DNA of 64,000 nt. It comes from Euptelea pleiosperma. Taxonomy: Eukaryota > Streptophyta > Magnoliopsida > Ranunculales > Eupteleaceae. A program made the translations under genes and the position numbers. The stretch spans positions 6,928,829 through 6,992,828 of the forward strand of contig CM068540.1 in NCBI GenBank assembly GCA_035048495.1, given 5' to 3'. Below are positions 12,432 through 24,083 of the stretch, piece by piece (the first letter of the stretch is position 1; the number at the start of each line of letters is the position of its first letter). Below the pieces are notes generated by a model. The model was not told the DNA's origin, made no database searches, and saw only the letters and a program-made list of their open reading frames with translations.

Positions 12432-13782
12432 GTAAGTTTTTTGTGCTCTTCTTCAATCCCCTCGAAGCCTAGTTCAGAAATGTAGCTTTTGAAGCCCCCT
12501 CTAAGCCACATGAATAAATATTTCTACTTCCAAGCTGATTGAATTGTACACCACAATCAAAATTTAAAACTTTGCTTAATAGAAAGTTAGAATGGGCCTT
12601 TTCTCTTTTTTCATTTCTTTATTGCCTATGCGAAGCTGATGTAGTTTTCTTATTACTTGTGCTTTTTATTTTTAACTTGCTAAAGCACTGAAGCTTGATC
12701 TAGAATCTCTTCTAATTCTCCAATTACATGCAGCTGGGGGATCCTGCAAATAAGGGTGCATCCAATGTTGATTTTCACTTGTCAGACCATTTATCGGATC
12801 ATCTAATATGAATGTATACTAATCTAATCTAGCCGCTACTAGATCTGCACGCTCATTGAATTTTTCAGGGCATATCTTTGAAAATCTGAAACAATATAAT
12901 TTCCATTAGGTGTTTGAAACTAGTCGTTCTTGTAACAACTAACAAATAATGGTGTAACTTGTGTACTCATTGCTCTTAGAGAGAGAACTCTGTGTTGATA
13001 ACAAGCATGCATAAAGTCTTCTATTTTGCATGTTCAACTAGCTTATCACATTTCTATAAATAATGTTTGTCACTCATTACAAGACATTAATGTCTTTCCC
13101 CAATCAAGTTAATAATTACAAATTTTTATCTTTTAAGTTTTGCTTAAATTTGTATCTCAGTGTAAGAGACTTTTCCTACGGGCAGTAGTGATTGACGAGG
13201 TGGACTCTTTTCTCTTTCAACCTCATCTAGGATTACGAGCAAAGTACCACGTTGTATGTGCCATAATTTATATTGCTACCATTTTCTGAACTTTACCAAC
13301 CACTTAGAGTAACTAAGCTTCTCAGTGTAATTTTTGTTACTTTAGTGATAGTTGTGTTTGAGAACTTGTTCTGTTGGGTATGGCAATGAATATTGGGTCA
13401 GTGCATGTCTGGTGTGTAGTTGAGGTTGGTTTGAGGATATGTTTTTTAGTTTTAGTTATTGTGGTCTTTTTCTTATATATATAATATGTCTTGGCTCTTG
13501 TATGTTTTTATCTACATTTGCTCACCATGGCAACTATTCCACATCATTTTCAAATGAAAACCGAACTTTTATCTGTCAAGGCAATGCTGATTTTCCTCAG
13601 AAACTAGTTTTGAGGTCAAGGCTTGGTTTTGGTTTTCAAAGTTTCTTATTTTGATCTTCGAGGTGGACTCACGTCAGGATGGAGCTTCCAGAGTTTTTTA
13701 ATGAGTTTTGGTGCAACCTTTAGACCATAACTCATTTTTCTATCATATTTGTGTACATGTAACCTATTTAGTTTTTATACAG

Positions 13783-14041
13783 GTATTGAAAGAGAGCTTT
13801 AAAATGTATTGTGCTGTCAATTATGAAATTATTAATCTCATGGACATGGTAAACCTATATTTTAAGTTTTTAACATGTTAAATATCCTACATTCCTATTG
13901 GACTCGATTTTGTTCTCCATCACATCGTATTGTGATTTTTGTACCTTACTGCAGTTCTTTGACATGTCGAGACATGATGCAGTTAAAGCTCTCAATATTA
14001 TAGAAACGCTAGCCAACGGGTTTGATATCCATTGGTTTTAG
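13783..14041 (+). pseudogene. Two-exon fragment of an AP180/ANTH clathrin-assembly protein
   Basis: The first exon (13783-13848, acceptor TACAG, donor ATG|gtaaac) reads VLKESFKMYCAVNYEIINLM followed by DM. The second (13955-14041) starts FFDMSRHDAVKALNI, then loses similarity and stops at TAG. In plant ANTH proteins this region is VLKESF..Y.A...GI.NLVD.FFxMxRHxAVKAL. The GI to EI and IY to II changes, the lost tail and the missing flanking exons mark it as a pseudogene or captured fragment. Confidence 0.65.
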
Positions 14042-14299
14042 AGGTATGCTTATGGTTGTGTGCAAATGATGTTTGACAGCATACTTCCCATTAATTTATG
14101 AACACACGTTTTATTTTAGAGATTTTTTGTTTAGATTGATCTTTTTTTTGTTTTAACAGGCTTGAAGGATTATTAACTCTAAGCATTATCATTAGAATCA
14201 TGATTTTAGATTATGAATTCTTATCCATTTTTCTAGATGCAGAGGACTCCCGGTGCAGTCTATGCAGAGGACTCTCGTGGGCCTACGTAGATCATTTTT

Positions 14300-14541
14300 T
14301 TGGGCCCAATGACTTCATGGATGTTCAGCCCACCTATTGGTGGATAAACACACTAAAAATCAGCTTGATTAATAATTTCTAGCCATTGGATTTACTACTC
14401 AAAAAACATGCTTGAATCCAACATCTAGAATCATGTCCTAAGAAGTACTAAAATCTATGGGTAGAGATAATCAATCAGGTTTGATTTTTGGTTTGTATAT
14501 CCAATAAGGGGTGGGCTAAAAATCCATGTGGTTAGTGGGAC
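14300..14541. mobile_element. Foldback MITE, family 2, copy 1
   Basis: The left arm (tgggcccaatgacttcatgg, then the 'gtggataaacacac' block) is complementary to the right arm (tttggtttgtatatccaata ... atccatgtggttagtggga). Arms are imperfect. The centre is a unique AT-rich loop. Confidence 0.6.
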
Positions 14542-14621
14542 TTAGGCTGGGGGCCTTCTCTCACCAAGGGGCCTTAGGCGACCACCTTAATGGCCTTTTA
14601 AAAAGTGACTAACTCTTCTTT

Positions 14622-15113
14622 AGGGATTGTTTTGGGGTCTGTCCAAAGTCCAAACGTGGCCTTAGTTGATTAGCTTATGATTGGTCCTCCATGCTTTAGC
14701 CATTCAACAGCTGAACAGGAATAGGATCGTCCAATCGCTTTTTCTCACTAATTTTAATAAAAAGCAGTGGTCCAGCTCTTGAACTATCCAAATTGATGAG
14801 CACAGAGGATAGATTTGGAGTCTCTTTCGCCAAGTCTTCTTTTGTATTATGGAAGGGAGTAGTGTCACTATCATCCCTAGGTTCTGACCGTTGATGACCC
14901 TCCAGATCTCACCACACAAATCCCGATGACCATCTGATGGTGTCCCACCAATTAAATGGCCTTGGTTGTTGATCCAGCAGCAGCCATTCTATAATACAAA
15001 ATTCTGTATCAAAATTTTGATCACAGAAGTCCCTCAAATGTAACGTGGCAAACTCTTTTGGGCCCACTGAGCTATTAATGGTTGATCCATACTTTAGTGG
15101 ACCTATGACCGGG
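14622..15113 (+). repeat. Direct segmental repeat, copy 1 (second at 16747-17208)
   Basis: About 480 bases beginning 'ttgttttggggtctgtccaa' match 16747-17208 in order and orientation with small indels. Shared landmarks include 'gccaagtcttcttttgtatt' and 'ggccttggttgttgatccag'. Confidence 0.85.
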
Positions 15114-15117
15114 TACC

Positions 15118-15403
15118 AATATGAGCCACGTGGCACACTCTTAGAGGACTATGACCAGGTGGATGTTTTGCCAATCCCTAGGTGGACCTACAAACCAAAA
15201 ATCATCCTGATTAGTGATTATTTGGGGTACAAAGATCACCCAGGTTTTGGCTTTAAAGTAGTAATAGATTATTTGGGGTACAAAGATCCAAAGGATTGAA
15301 ATCACTAATCAGGCAGATTTTTGGTTTGTAGGTCCAGCTAGGGATTGGCAAAACATCCAAGCATTCAACGTCTTCTAAGAATATGCCACGTGGCTCATAT
15401 TGT
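15118..15403. mobile_element. Foldback MITE, family 1 (CCACGTGG ends), copy 1
   Basis: The left end CAATATGAGCCACGTGGCAC is mirrored by the right end GCCACGTGGCTCATATTG. The arms extend about 120 bases (caatccctaggtggacctac / gtaggtccagctagggattg). The middle contains 'ttatttggggtacaaagatc' twice. No coding capacity. Confidence 0.8.
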
Positions 15404-15460
15404 GAGCTGGCATCGGCCTCGATAACAGTCCACTGCCATCAATTTTTTTTTTTTTTTGTG

Positions 15461-15637
15461 GTGAATAATGCTCAAATTCCCATGGTTAAAATCAACCCAT
15501 GAAAATAACTCCAATCCATCGCTTAGAAATCACTAATCATGTTGATTTCTTGTTTGTAGGTCCACCTAGGGATTGATCAAACATCCATACAGTGAGCGTC
15601 TTCTAACAATGTGCCACGTGGCTCACATTGAGGCTGT
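15461..15637. mobile_element. Foldback MITE, family 1, truncated copy
   Basis: Only the inner loop (inverted relative to other copies: 'aaattcccatggttaaaatc') and one arm remain, ending GCCACGTGGCTCACATTG. It is preceded by a T-run at 15440-15457. Confidence 0.65.
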
Positions 15638-15845
15638 AGTTTATGATTGTTATAATTTTTGCTAAGATTGGAACCCAATCTAAACTTGCACAGGATTAGG
15701 TTAATGGGTCCCTTTCACAATAATTTCTCTCCTCTCCATAAAACAAAAACTAAATTAAGTTCATTATAACATTAACGATAGCCATGCGCCATCAATATGA
15801 TAGAGACAATGTGGTGCCCTAAAAAGGAAAAAGATGTAAGAAGAT

Positions 15846-16140
15846 AGAACTATAGCAATTTTTGTTATTCGATCACCACTGCCGCTGGGCCCACTGACCG
15901 CATGGATGTTTAGCTCGCCCCTTGGTGGATATACACACCAAAAATCACTCTGATAGGTAATCTCTAGCAATTAGATTGTGGTACTTTTTAAGGTGTGATT
16001 CTGACCATTGGATTCAACAAATTTTTTGATCAAACAAGCTGTTTTTTGGTATGAATGTCTAGCGAAAGGTGGGTTAAGTTAAATATCCATGCAGTCAGTG
16101 GGCACATACGGCAGTGGTGAGTAACAAAAATTGCGATACC
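15846..16140. mobile_element. Foldback MITE, family 2, copy 2
   Basis: Terminal inverted repeats near CAATTTTTGTTA at 15856 and TAACAAAAATTG at 16122. Arms continue through 'caccactgccg' / 'cggcagtggtg' and 'cccactgaccgcatggat' / 'atccatgcagtcagtggg'. Confidence 0.75.
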
Positions 16141-16321
16141 TAAAGTGTTTGGCGTCAGGTCTACCTTGTTACATTACAACCCTTCCAAAAATACCCTCTT
16201 AACCTATAGTTAAAAGGGAGAATAACCACCTCTCTCAAATCTCGCCTGCAACCTTCCCTCTTAAAAGGTCTTAGACGTGGTAAGGCAGTTCTATCTGTTG
16301 GGCCAGTTAATTCCACGGGTA

Positions 16322-16690
16322 AGACCTAGGGGGGCATCTACTCAAGTACATTACACAGCTTGGGACATCTACCCCAAATGTGCAATTTGGCCCGTCAAGC
16401 CGGGCCATGTTAAAATTTTGAAACCCAAGCCTAGCCCGTGGCCCGATCCTAAGTTGGGATTCAGGTGAGACCTAGGGGGGCATCTACTCAAGTACATTAC
16501 ACAGCTTGGGACATCTGCCCTAAATGTGGCAATTTGGCCCGCTAGGCCGGGATCGGGCCCAGCCGGGCCATGTTAACATTTTGAAACCCAAACCTAGCCC
16601 GTGGCCCGATCCTAAGTTGGGCTTCAGGTAAGACCTAGGGGGCATCTACTCAAATACATTACACAGCTTGGGACATCTGCCCTGGCACAT
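16322..16690 (+). repeat. Tandem repeat, about 146-163-bp unit, 2.4 copies
   Basis: Unit starts (agacctaggggg) lie at 16322, 16468 and 16631. Each carries 'cattacacagcttgggacat' and a GC-rich 'ggcccg..aggccggg' block. The second unit has a 17-base expansion of that block. Confidence 0.85.
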
Positions 16691-16746
16691 GTTAACAAGG
16701 TGCAAGCTCTTCTTTAGGGATTGCTAGCCTTTAAAAAATAAAATGA

Positions 16747-17208
16747 CCTTTGTTTTGGGGACCGTCCAAACGTGGCCTTAGTTGATTGGCTTATGATCGG
16801 TCCTCCATGCTTTAGCTATTCAACAGCTGAATAGGAATAAGATTGTCCAGTCGCTTTTTTCTCACTAATTTTAATATAAAGAAAGCGGTCCAGCTCTTGA
16901 GCTATCGAAATTGATGAGCACAGAAGATAAATTTGGAGTCTCTTTCGCCAAGTCTTCTTTTGTATTATGGAAGGGAGTAGTGTCACTATCATCCCTTGGT
17001 CCAGACCGTTGATGACTCTCAGATCTCACCACACAAATCCCGAAGACCAGACCATTATGGCCTTGGTTGTTGATCCAGGAGCCATTCTATAATACAAAAT
17101 TCTGTATCAAAATTTTGATATACCCTCAAGCTCAAAAGCCATGTGGTAAACTCTTTTGGGCCCACTGAGCTTTGAATGATTGATCCACACTTTAGTGGAC
17201 CTATGTAC
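16747..17208 (+). repeat. Direct segmental repeat, copy 2
   Basis: Counterpart of 14622-15113 about 2.1 kb downstream. It lacks a short internal block (the 'atggtgtcccaccaattaaa' part) present in copy 1. Confidence 0.85.
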
Positions 17209-17469
17209 CAAAACCCAGCGTGAATGGCGATTTTTATAGCCGTTGAATTTCGGTACTTTTTCATCGTGGGCTTCATGAACAGGCTTATGGGTCGGTTCCA
17301 TACCGATGATACAAAAATAGATCGCTAAAAACCCAATGGCTAGAAATCACCAATCATGCTGATTATTTCTGTGTAGGTCCGCTAATGTGTGAACCACTCA
17401 TTGATGGGATCAGTAGGCCTGAAAGAGTGCGACATGTACAACTTTGAGGGACTTCGGAGAATTCTGTAT

Positions 17470-17796
17470 CATGGTTTAAAAGGCCCGTTATAACGGATTC
17501 GGAACTCCCCGTTACATTTTGTACCGTTAAAACGTGCAGAAAATTATGGTCGTTATATTCCGTTATAACAAAAATAACGAGTCATTTTCTAAAAAAAATT
17601 GTGGGAAAACGGACGTTATTTCTGTTATTTCCCTGTTATTTATGTTTTTGAAATTCAAAATTTAAATTCCACGCCATTTTATCCCTTTTTACTGTTATTT
17701 TCTGTTTTTTGCCCCTGAGCGTTACAAGTCGTTATAACGGAAAAATGGTAACGCCCCCAGTCCGTTTTACCGTTGTAACGTCCCCTTTTAAACCTT
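17470..17796. mobile_element. hAT-like MITE with CATGGTTTAAA ends and CCGTTATAACGG core
   Basis: Begins CATGGTTTAAAAGG and ends CCTTTTAAACCTTG. The interior is built from repeated CCGTTA/TAACGG words that pair internally. Flanks ATTCTGTAT and TCTGTTAT look like an imperfect target duplication. The unoccupied sequence 'attctgtatcaaaa' occurs at 17096. Confidence 0.7.
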
Positions 17797-18370
17797 GTTC
17801 TCTGTTATAAAAGTTTCCCTGATCCAGATTGTCCAAATGATGGCACACCTCTTGTATAGTGACTAGATATCACATCAATTAGATAGGCGGTTGGGGCGTC
17901 ACTGATTTAATCGGATCCAGACTCATCCTTTTAGACCCGGTTAATAATCGAATCTCACTTGGGTCCATCTGACCCGAATTGGGGTTGGTTCGGTTCCTGT
18001 ATCACCTTTCGGCGTAGGAATCTTTAGATTCCCTAGAAACATAAAAAGCATGTTAGAGACAAACACGTCAGCTGATGCCATATTTTCTCCTTGCAAAGCA
18101 TCTTTACAATGGAATCCAATAAATTTTCTAATCTCGTCCTTAACAAAAAGTTAAAAGAGTCCTTCACAGTTTTTTACCCCCCCTTTTCTCTTCCCAGGCT
18201 CCCAGCCAATCGAAAGGCTGAAAAGGGGGTGCAACATTGCACCAATAGTTTAAGAATTATTTATTATAAAAGTGTTTATAAGGAGACACACAGAATTATC
18301 CCCTGGAGTGCCTGTTTTCAAATTTAAAAAATGGTCCAATTATGGTCAGTCCACAGGTATGGTCCTTCAT

Positions 18371-18859
18371 TTCATTTAGATAGAGGTTTTATAAAAGGGT
18401 CCTCACCATAGAGATCATCCTCACCAAAAATCAGCCATTGATTCATCTTCTATGTGGGTACGCCAAAATGGGGGTCTCCCGAGCCCGACCCTATTTTAAA
18501 AGGGTCAGGATTAGGGGACACAATTTTGCACACCAAAACATAGGCGGGGACCAATGTACAAATTAGAAGTTTTGGAATGGTATGATTGTTGGTGAGGATG
18601 GTCTCTATGGTGAGGAGATCGCCCTCACAAAAATTCAAATCATTCTGATATTCGTAGCCTGATTTACAAGTTTAAGAATTATGGACCATCTATTTTTTAC
18701 TATTAACTTGAAACCTACATTTGACGGGGATAGAAATTTCAGAATGGGCTCACCAAAAATCAGCCATTGATTTATCTTCCATGTGGGTACACCAAAATTG
18801 TGTGTGAAAATATGTGTCCGCTGAGCCTGACCCTTTTATAAAACCTCTATCTAAATGAA
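18371..18859. mobile_element. MITE-like element with 31-bp perfect terminal inverted repeats
   Basis: Bases 18371-18401 are the exact reverse complement of 18829-18859 (starting TTCATTTAGATAGAGG). The interior has further inverted blocks: 'caccaaaaatcagccattga' occurs at both ends of the loop, and 'gggtcaggattag' lies opposite 'tgagcctgaccc'. No coding capacity. A relative lies at 22140-22440. Confidence 0.8.
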
Positions 18860-19668
18860 TTTTGGAAGGAAGCCTTCATTAAGTTCCTTGTCTTTTGTGA
18901 AAGTGTTTAATCCCACATTGGATTGGGACAATAATCTTTGGGAGCTGATATGACATTGAGTTGGACCTCAAGAGCCAAGCCCTCCAAATGTTGTCCCCAG
19001 GCACATGCAAGCATTGTACCGTATCGGGCAAAGTGGACAAATCTAGTCTGCGTACATTTGCAGACTTAAAAGTATGCAAACATTGTCAATACTGTTGGAT
19101 GTCCATTGAAAAACATGTTATTTTAGTGTTTTCAAAAATAATTATTTTATAAATTAAAAACACACTTTTCAATGAGTATTCAACGGTGGATACACTTTTT
19201 GCATATTTTTGAGTCTGCAAACGTGACGTACCTGGAAGATAGAACCTTTCCTTCGGATGCTACGGCCACAGACCGAAGACCCATCCAGAGGTTAGCCACG
19301 GTGGACAGTTTCATTTTTTTAGACAGATTATTCACCATTTTATCCTTATTTAATTTAATTAAAACTAACTTTTTAAAAAATTGAAATTTTTATAACATTT
19401 GTGTCTTTATTTCAAAATCATTTTTAAATTGGTATCTGTTAAAATTTAGAAATGTCAATTGATGACATCTTTTAAATGCACATTTTTTTGTATTTATAAA
19501 TTTATGACGTTTCCTTCCATCCAAAACATAGAAAACAAACATAAATTTCTCTCACCTCTCACTTTCATCTCTATTTTCATACTCTTACTATGTCTTCTTG
19601 TGATCTTATACTTATGGATTTTTGAAACTAGGGGTCTGTTTGGTATGCATACAAACCATGACGTGTGC

Positions 19669-19748
19669 AATGGTTTGCGTGTTCAATAGTTTGCGTGTTC
19701 AATAGTTTGCGTGTCCAATGGTTAGCGCATGCGATGGTTTGCGCACCC
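19669..19748 (+). repeat. 16-bp tandem repeat, five units
   Basis: Units aatggtttgcgtgttc, aatagtttgcgtgttc, aatagtttgcgtgtcc, aatggttagcgcatgc and gatggtttgcgcaccc are contiguous and grow more diverged to the right. They sit just inside 'ggggtctgtttggtatgcat' at 19632, a start typical of some plant MITEs. Confidence 0.85.
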
Positions 19749-20044
19749 ACACTATTTTCCTGTATTTGGTTCGCACTAACTTTGCATACGCAAATTTCAA
19801 AATTTATGCATTATTTACCACAATTTGGTTCACGCGCATGTGCAAATGAAAAAATTTCAAATTAAATTGCATATGAACATGTTAAGACAAGCTCACTTAG
19901 GAAATCACAAAATATATTGGCCCCGCATATTAAAAGAACAAAATAGGTCCGACAAATGCCCCAAACGCGTGTGAGACCTACATTTTTTTCAAACAAAATC
20001 ATCGGTAGGACATTATTTTCTTTTTTGTTCAGTTCAACAACATT

Positions 20045-20330
20045 GATGATAGACCACTATAAGCAACGTGTCACACTCTTAAAGAGCATGGACTGCATAA
20101 ATGTTTGGCCTTGGGAGGATGTACAGACCAAAAAATAGCCTCATTAGTGATTTTAACAATTGGATTGGAGTCATTTTCATGAGTCTATTTCAACCGTGGG
20201 GGCCGCTATTAGATCCAAATGTTAGAAATCAACCATCAGGCTAATATTTGTGATGTAGTTCACCCTAGTGATGGGTCAAACATCCCTATAGTCAACCATC
20301 TCTAAGAGTATGCTGAGTGGTTCATACCAT
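20045..20330. mobile_element. Foldback MITE, family 1, diverged copy
   Basis: Retains order and spacing (cacactcttaaagagcatgg ... catctctaagagtatgctga) and the inner block 'ggattggagtcattttcatg', but both CCACGTGG ends have decayed. Confidence 0.6.
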
Positions 20331-20462
20331 GGTTTAAAAAATGGCCGTTATAATGGATTTGGACCTCCCCCGTTACATTATGTCCGTTAAAACTCTCGAA
20401 AGATAACAACAGTTATTTTTCCCTTATAACGAAAATAACGACCGCTATTTTCTGAAAGTTTT
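20331..20462. mobile_element. hAT-like MITE with CATGGTTTAAA end, truncated
   Basis: Starts CCATGGTTTAAAAAATGGCC and carries the TAACGG core. It breaks off where gypsy-type pol sequence begins, so the right end is missing. Confidence 0.6.
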
Positions 20463-20469
20463 TTGCTGA

Positions 20470-20815
20470 AGTGCAGCTGCCACAAACTATAAAACAACTT
20501 AAGAAATTCCTCGAGCAAGTATCATACATCTAGCACGTCATCAATGGTCTCGCTGAACTCGTCACACATCTAATGTCTCTGTTACTGGAAAGACGAGCCT
20601 ATGAGATTGCCTTCCGTAATCTATTAAAGGTGATGGGGAATTATGTTAACAATGATAGGACTAGGAATTACCACTCCTCCCTACTTGACATCTACCGACA
20701 AATCAATTGGTGCGCTCCTCACCCAAGAGGATGTTGATGGTGTCAAAAAGCTTGTTTACTATGTCATCCGCTCCCTCGAATGCACCAAACTCCACTATCC
20801 AAATATCGAATGAGC
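20470..20815 (+). pseudogene. Ty3/gypsy pol fragment (reverse transcriptase end / RNase H start)
   Basis: First frame: KQLKKFLEQVSYI followed by a stop and GLAEL (family: L..FLG.VSYIRRFI..LAEL). After a frameshift: STDKSIGALLTQED, VYYVIRSLECTKLHYPNIE. In the family this is the SIGALL.QED...AVYYVSR.L..AE.NY..IE block. Two frames and stops mark it as dead. Confidence 0.75.
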
Positions 20816-21230
20816 TTTCTTAATACTAACAAAGTTCACTTAATAACTAAGGGCGGGCTCTCTTCTATCTAAGCATGTCTAGTCACACAGCCACATATGT
20901 GTGTGTACGTGCGCGCACGTGCACAAAGTAGCTTTTTGGGTACATAAATAAATATCTAAATAAGACATAAGAATTAACAATACGCATACGCATGCTTATT
21001 TAGTCCCTGCTCTTGTCTTAAAAACCAAAATGACAAAGCCAAATTTGTTTAAAGCAAAATTGAGATATCTCTCATAGCCCCGATGTTGTTTTAATACGAC
21101 GGGTGAGAAGCCACGTGCGTTTGAATGTGATTAACATGCAAATTATCTAAATGTATAGGCTATATTTATGTAAAAACATGATTTTTTTTGTTAATCTTGT
21201 TTTACTTAGGTAGTTATAACCAAGGTTTAA
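20816..21230. other. Gene-free stretch between repeats
   Basis: Holds a short alternating purine-pyrimidine run (gtgtgtgtacgtgcgcgcacgtgcac near 20897) and otherwise no recognisable feature. Confidence 0.6.
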
Positions 21231-21472
21231 AAATTGGTCGTTATAACGGATTTGGACCTCCCCCGTTACGTTATGACCATTAAAACACCTAGAAAATAAC
21301 GGCCGTTATTTTTCCATTATAATGAAAATACCGACCGTTATTTTATGGAAAATTGTGAAAAAAACCTTCATTCGTTCTGCTATTTTTCCGTTATTTTCCA
21401 TTTTAAAAATTTTGAAATTCAAACCAACTCTGTTATACCGTTATAACGGTCCCCGTTACGTCGGGTTTCGTT
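21231..21472. mobile_element. hAT-like MITE with CAAGGTTTAAA end and TAACGG core
   Basis: Opens CAAGGTTTAAAAATTGGTCG, with core words CCGTTA/TAACGG as at 17470. The right end is decayed near 'gttacgtcgggtttcg'. Confidence 0.6.
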
Positions 21473-22135
21473 GGCAGATCTAAAATGATAGGTACACAAT
21501 ATAAGACACGTGACACACTCTTACAGAACTCAGTTGGTAAAGTTTGTGGGTGATGATACTATAGACCTGCGTTTAAAACCCGCCTTCACCGAGTTACTAA
21601 TCTCTTTAAAAAAAAAAAAAAAAAATTAAGTGGTTAAAAGAGATTGTTTTGAAGACATGGATAAAATGACATGGTAACTAATTTAGTAATATTGAAGAGG
21701 CTGTATTGAAAATATAATTATCGGGCGTGAGAAGTAATTAAGTAGTTTAATAGGGTTATTTTTCAAATAATTTTTTTAAAAGCAAAGCATTTGAGTACGG
21801 TGCTGACAAACACTGTCGTTCTTGCTGCCAAAAGTAAAAAAATTGATGCCAGCTTGGCATTGACAAACACAGTTGGATTTCGGTGACAATCTAGATATGC
21901 CACATCAGGAAATTTTTTTTCTTTTTTTTCTTAATCTTATCCCCCTTACGTTTCTATTTTTTGGTTACTTTTCCTCTTCCTTAGTGGCGAAGAGTGGCGT
22001 AGGATATCGTCTGTCCATTTCATTCGTCACGATGTCATTTTCGACAGAATGAGATATAAGAGAGAGAAAGTATAATTTATGACTAGCGATGTCACAAACT
22101 GCAGCTTACGCCAAAATAGCGTAGACTAGCACCGT
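21473..22135. other. Gene-free stretch
   Basis: Contains a poly-A run at about 21608-21626 and mostly AT-rich sequence. No coding exon or element boundary could be supported. Confidence 0.5.
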
Positions 22136-22139
22136 TTTT

Positions 22140-22440
22140 TATGTGTCGGGCTCAGGGACACCCATTTTTGACCCTCATTTTTTACAACCATTTAGGCGTA
22201 AAGTAGAAGATGAATCAATGGCTGATTTTTGGTGAGAAGATCATCCTCACAAAAATTCAAATCATTTTGATATTCATAGGGTTTAGAAGCTGAAGAATTA
22301 TGGACCGTCAATTTTTACCATGTAACTCGAAACCCACATTTGATTGGGGTTAGAAATTTCAGAATGGGTTGATTTTTTGTTGGGGTGATCTATATGGTGA
22401 GGAGATCATGGCCAACAAAAATCAGCCATTGAGTAAAACT
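22140..22440. mobile_element. Relative of the 18371-18859 MITE-like element, partial
   Basis: Shares 'gaatcaatggctgatttttg', 'cacaaaaattcaaatcattt' and 'cagaatggg' blocks in the same order. The 31-bp terminal repeats are missing. Confidence 0.6.
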
Positions 22441-22479
22441 TTGATGACAGCACTGTCATCATCCAGGCCGATGAGAGTG

Positions 22480-22770
22480 CAATATGAACCATAAGAGGAT
22501 TTTGACCGCTTGGATGTTTGGTGAATCCCTTGGTGGACCTACAGACCAAAAGTCAGCATGATTAATGATTTCTAGGTGTTGTATTGGAATTATTTTCATG
22601 GGTTGATTTTAACCGTGGGAATTTGAGCATCATGGACTATTATTTGAGGTACAAAGATCTAAAGGTTTGAAATCACTAATCAAAAGCTAATTTTTGGTTT
22701 GTTCGTCCTCCAAGGAGTGGAAAAACATCCATATGGTCAGAGTCCTCTAATAATATGCCACGTGGCTCAA
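22480..22770. mobile_element. Foldback MITE, family 1, copy
   Basis: Left arm from CAATATGAACCATAAGAGG, right arm ending ATATGCCACGTGGCTC. The loop contains 'ttatttgaggtacaaagatc'. Directly followed by family-2-like sequence (about 22775-22870). Confidence 0.75.
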
Positions 22771-23087
22771 AAGTACTAAAATCTAATGGCTATACATTAC
22801 CAATCAGGGCGATTTTTAGTGTATATCCACAAAAATCTCTCATGGGCCCAAAGGGCAGCATTAGTTACAAAAGTCGCGCTCCAAAAAAGCGTCAGGTATA
22901 CATCTTTTTCCCTAATTTATTTATAATGTCATCAGCTGATATACGTGTCAACCGTTAGACTGGGTGGTTGAATAAAATAGACCCGACCAGCCAGTGCCGG
23001 GTTTCAAAAAACATTATTTTATCTCACGAAATACGAGATATTTATCGTCTCCCACCTCGTTAATAGATATTTGATATTTGACAGGAA

Positions 23088-23375
23088 CCAATATGAGCCA
23101 CGTGGCACATTCTTAGAGGACTCTGACCCGTATGGACGTTTAGCCAATCCGTGGACCTACAAACCAAAACTCAGCCTGATTAGTGATTTCTAGGCGTTGG
23201 ATTGGAGTTATTTTCATGGGTTGATTTTAACAGTAGGAATTTGAGCAATATTTGATTTATAAAGATCCAAAGGTCTGAAATAACTAATCAGGTTGATTTT
23301 TGGTTGATTTTTAGTTTGTAGGTCCACCTAAGGATTGGCCGGTCAGAGTCCTCTAAGAATGTGCCATGTGGCTGT
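23088..23375. mobile_element. Foldback MITE, family 1, copy
   Basis: Left arm CAATATGAGCCACGTGGCAC, right arm ending GTGCCATGTGGC. A short extra block (ttttggttgatttttagttt) is inserted in the right arm. Confidence 0.75.
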
Positions 23376-24083
23376 CATCAAAGTTGTATTCTATTTATTT
23401 CATATTTGGGACTGTAGAATGTGGACTGCTGTCAACTCGTGGGTCCACAAAAGTGAAAAAGTGGGTTGGAATCCGGAAAAAAACAAACCCGACATTTACT
23501 CCTTGTTTCAGGATTTACGTGGACATTAGTCTTAAATGTCCTTGACTTTTTCCTAAATATCTAAACTACCCTACTTCTTTCTGAGAAATCGGCCGAGAGC
23601 TTTTGTTCATTGATGACCAGAACAACCTTGTTTTATCACGGCAGATGATATTCGACAGGTTGTAATAAGCAAATTCTATGAAGGCTAATATAGTCAAATA
23701 AAACATTCTGTTTTCTATTCCCTCCGGTATCCCCGATAACAAATTAGCGTGAATCCGTACATCTCAGCTTTTTTGAATTTTGAATAACCTTACTATATTG
23801 CCCACGAAATTACTCATGTTTTACAGCTATATACCCTACGATTTTGCAAGCTCTTCTTCAACTTCATTGACCCAAATACCCTTGACCATTGGCCCAAATG
23901 CCTATATAACCAGTCTCATTCTCATGATCAATGGTTGAGATTATCTAATCATGGGATCCAGAGCCATCACACGATACATTATTGTACGATACGCTATATT
24001 TACAGATCTGAAGTTTACGTTGGTCCCTAGCTTAATACCATTGGATCGGTCAAAGTCAAACTACTGTATGTGACTTTTGAGAC
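23376..24083. other. Gene-free stretch upstream of the callose synthase gene
   Basis: No exon, RNA gene or clear element could be supported. Confidence 0.5.

Noticed and set aside
13150..13255. Possible exon after 'tatctcag' reading CKRLFLRAVVIDEVDSFLF.
   Set aside because: The D-E-V-D word recalls helicases, but no other helicase motif is near and the splice borders are unclear. Not enough to call.
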